From assembly GCA_012965445.1 (NCBI GenBank), contig DTSJ01000016.1, positions 1 to 6,040 of the forward strand: a stretch of 6,040 bases of DNA, in the 5' to 3' direction. The notes under the pieces are model-generated. The model made no database searches, was not told the DNA's origin, and worked only from the letters and a program-made list of their open reading frames with translations. Shown here in pieces: positions 5,554 through 6,040 of this stretch. A program made the translations under genes and the position numbers. The DNA is from Candidatus Hydrogenedentota bacterium. Lineage in GTDB: Bacteria; Hydrogenedentota; Hydrogenedentia; Hydrogenedentiales; GCA-2746185. The stretch's first letter is position 1, and every line of letters starts with the position of its first letter.

Positions 5554-6040
5554 ATGAAAGCACTTGTTTTAGACGGCGAAGCACAGATTCAGGATGTCCC
5601 GATTCCCGAGCGGTCAGAGGGAGAATCTCTCATTCGTGTGGTGACGGCGGGGGTGTGCAATACGGACCTTGAACTTCTCAAGGGCTACATGGATTTTTCC
5701 GGCGTACTCGGTCACGAATTTGTGGGTATCGTGGAGCGTTCGGATACCATTTCGCTGATCGGGAAGCGTGTGGTGGGCGAGATTAACTGCGTTTGTCGAA
5801 CGTGCGACTTTTGCCAGCGTGAAATGCCGAACCACTGCGCGAACCGCACGGTACTTGGCATTCTAAATCGACACGGCGCGTTCGCGGAATATCTGACGCT
5901 GCCGGATGAGAATCTGCATGTCGTGCCTGACGGTATTGAGGACGACTTTGCGGTATTTACGGAGCCTCTGGCGGCGGCGCATCGGATTCTTGAGCAGGTC
6001 GAAATTGAGCAGAGCGACCGGGTGATCATTCTGGGTGCTG
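5554..6040 (+). CDS. Zinc-dependent medium-chain alcohol dehydrogenase, N-terminal part
   Basis: The frame starts at ATG 5554, eight bases after AGGA, and stays open to the window end, so 162 residues are visible of a family usually near 330-350. It begins MKALVLDG. The catalytic zinc ligands are recognisable: C35 in GVCNTD and H54-E55 in GHEFVG. The structural zinc site is complete, with C81, C84, C87 and C95 in the usual spacing. EPLAAAHRIL (about 142-151) is the family's conserved segment before the Rossmann fold, and VIILGA at the edge begins the NAD(P)-binding motif. The enzyme type oxidises or reduces alcohols, polyols or sugars in the cytoplasm with NAD(P). It resembles the threonine/sorbitol/glucose dehydrogenase-like branch, but the substrate is undetermined. 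It is divergent from the nucleotidyltransferase, so shared regulation is possible. Confidence 0.9.
   Translation, partial: MKALVLDGEAQIQDVPIPERSEGESLIRVVTAGVCNTDLELLKGYMDFSGVLGHEFVGIVERSDTISLIGKRVVGEINCVCRTCDFCQREMPNHCANRTVLGILNRHGAFAEYLTLPDENLHVVPDGIEDDFAVFTEPLAAAHRILEQVEIEQSDRVIILGA

Overview
The window is an ordinary-looking stretch of bacterial chromosome: moderately GC-rich, densely coded, with short intergenic gaps and recognisable Shine-Dalgarno sites. It holds seven protein genes, two of them cut by the window edges. No rRNA, tRNA, CRISPR array, insertion sequence or phage gene was recognised. The gene mix (a PQQ-type membrane dehydrogenase, an atypical Nramp-like transporter, a lipoprotein, a nucleotidyltransferase of the RmlA/GlmU type and a zinc alcohol dehydrogenase) suggests a Gram-negative environmental bacterium. 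The style resembles Planctomycetes, Poribacteria, Hydrogenedentes and similar groups, but that is an impression and cannot be settled from the sequence alone.

Layout. Bases 2-853 (+) are the C-terminal part of a PQQ-dependent glucose/quinate-type dehydrogenase. It converges, with an 11-base gap, on a 464-residue Nramp-family-like membrane transporter at 865-2259 (-). A 59-residue single-pass membrane peptide follows at 2444-2623 (-), with a perfect TATAAT box upstream. Bases 2624-2885 are non-coding and hold a strong GC-rich hairpin and a short direct repeat. Next is a probable two-gene minus-strand operon: yqeY (3414-3854, starting at TTG), then an acidic-linker lipoprotein (2886-3383), 30 bases apart.

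Divergent from yqeY is a 131-residue protein (4075-4470, +) that looks like a sigma-70 region 4 helix-turn-helix without region 2. It converges on a sugar-phosphate nucleotidyltransferase at 4512-5456 (-). That gene is divergent from a zinc-dependent medium-chain alcohol dehydrogenase starting at 5554 (+), which runs off the right edge. The 97-base gap between them must carry both promoters.

Functional links are loose. The yqeY-lipoprotein pair is likely co-transcribed, and the nucleotidyltransferase/dehydrogenase pair may share regulation. The points most worth a second look are the stand-alone sigma-region-4 protein facing yqeY, the Nramp-like transporter lacking both canonical metal-site motifs, and two unassigned small envelope proteins. 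I did not find convincing evidence of a new multi-gene system.
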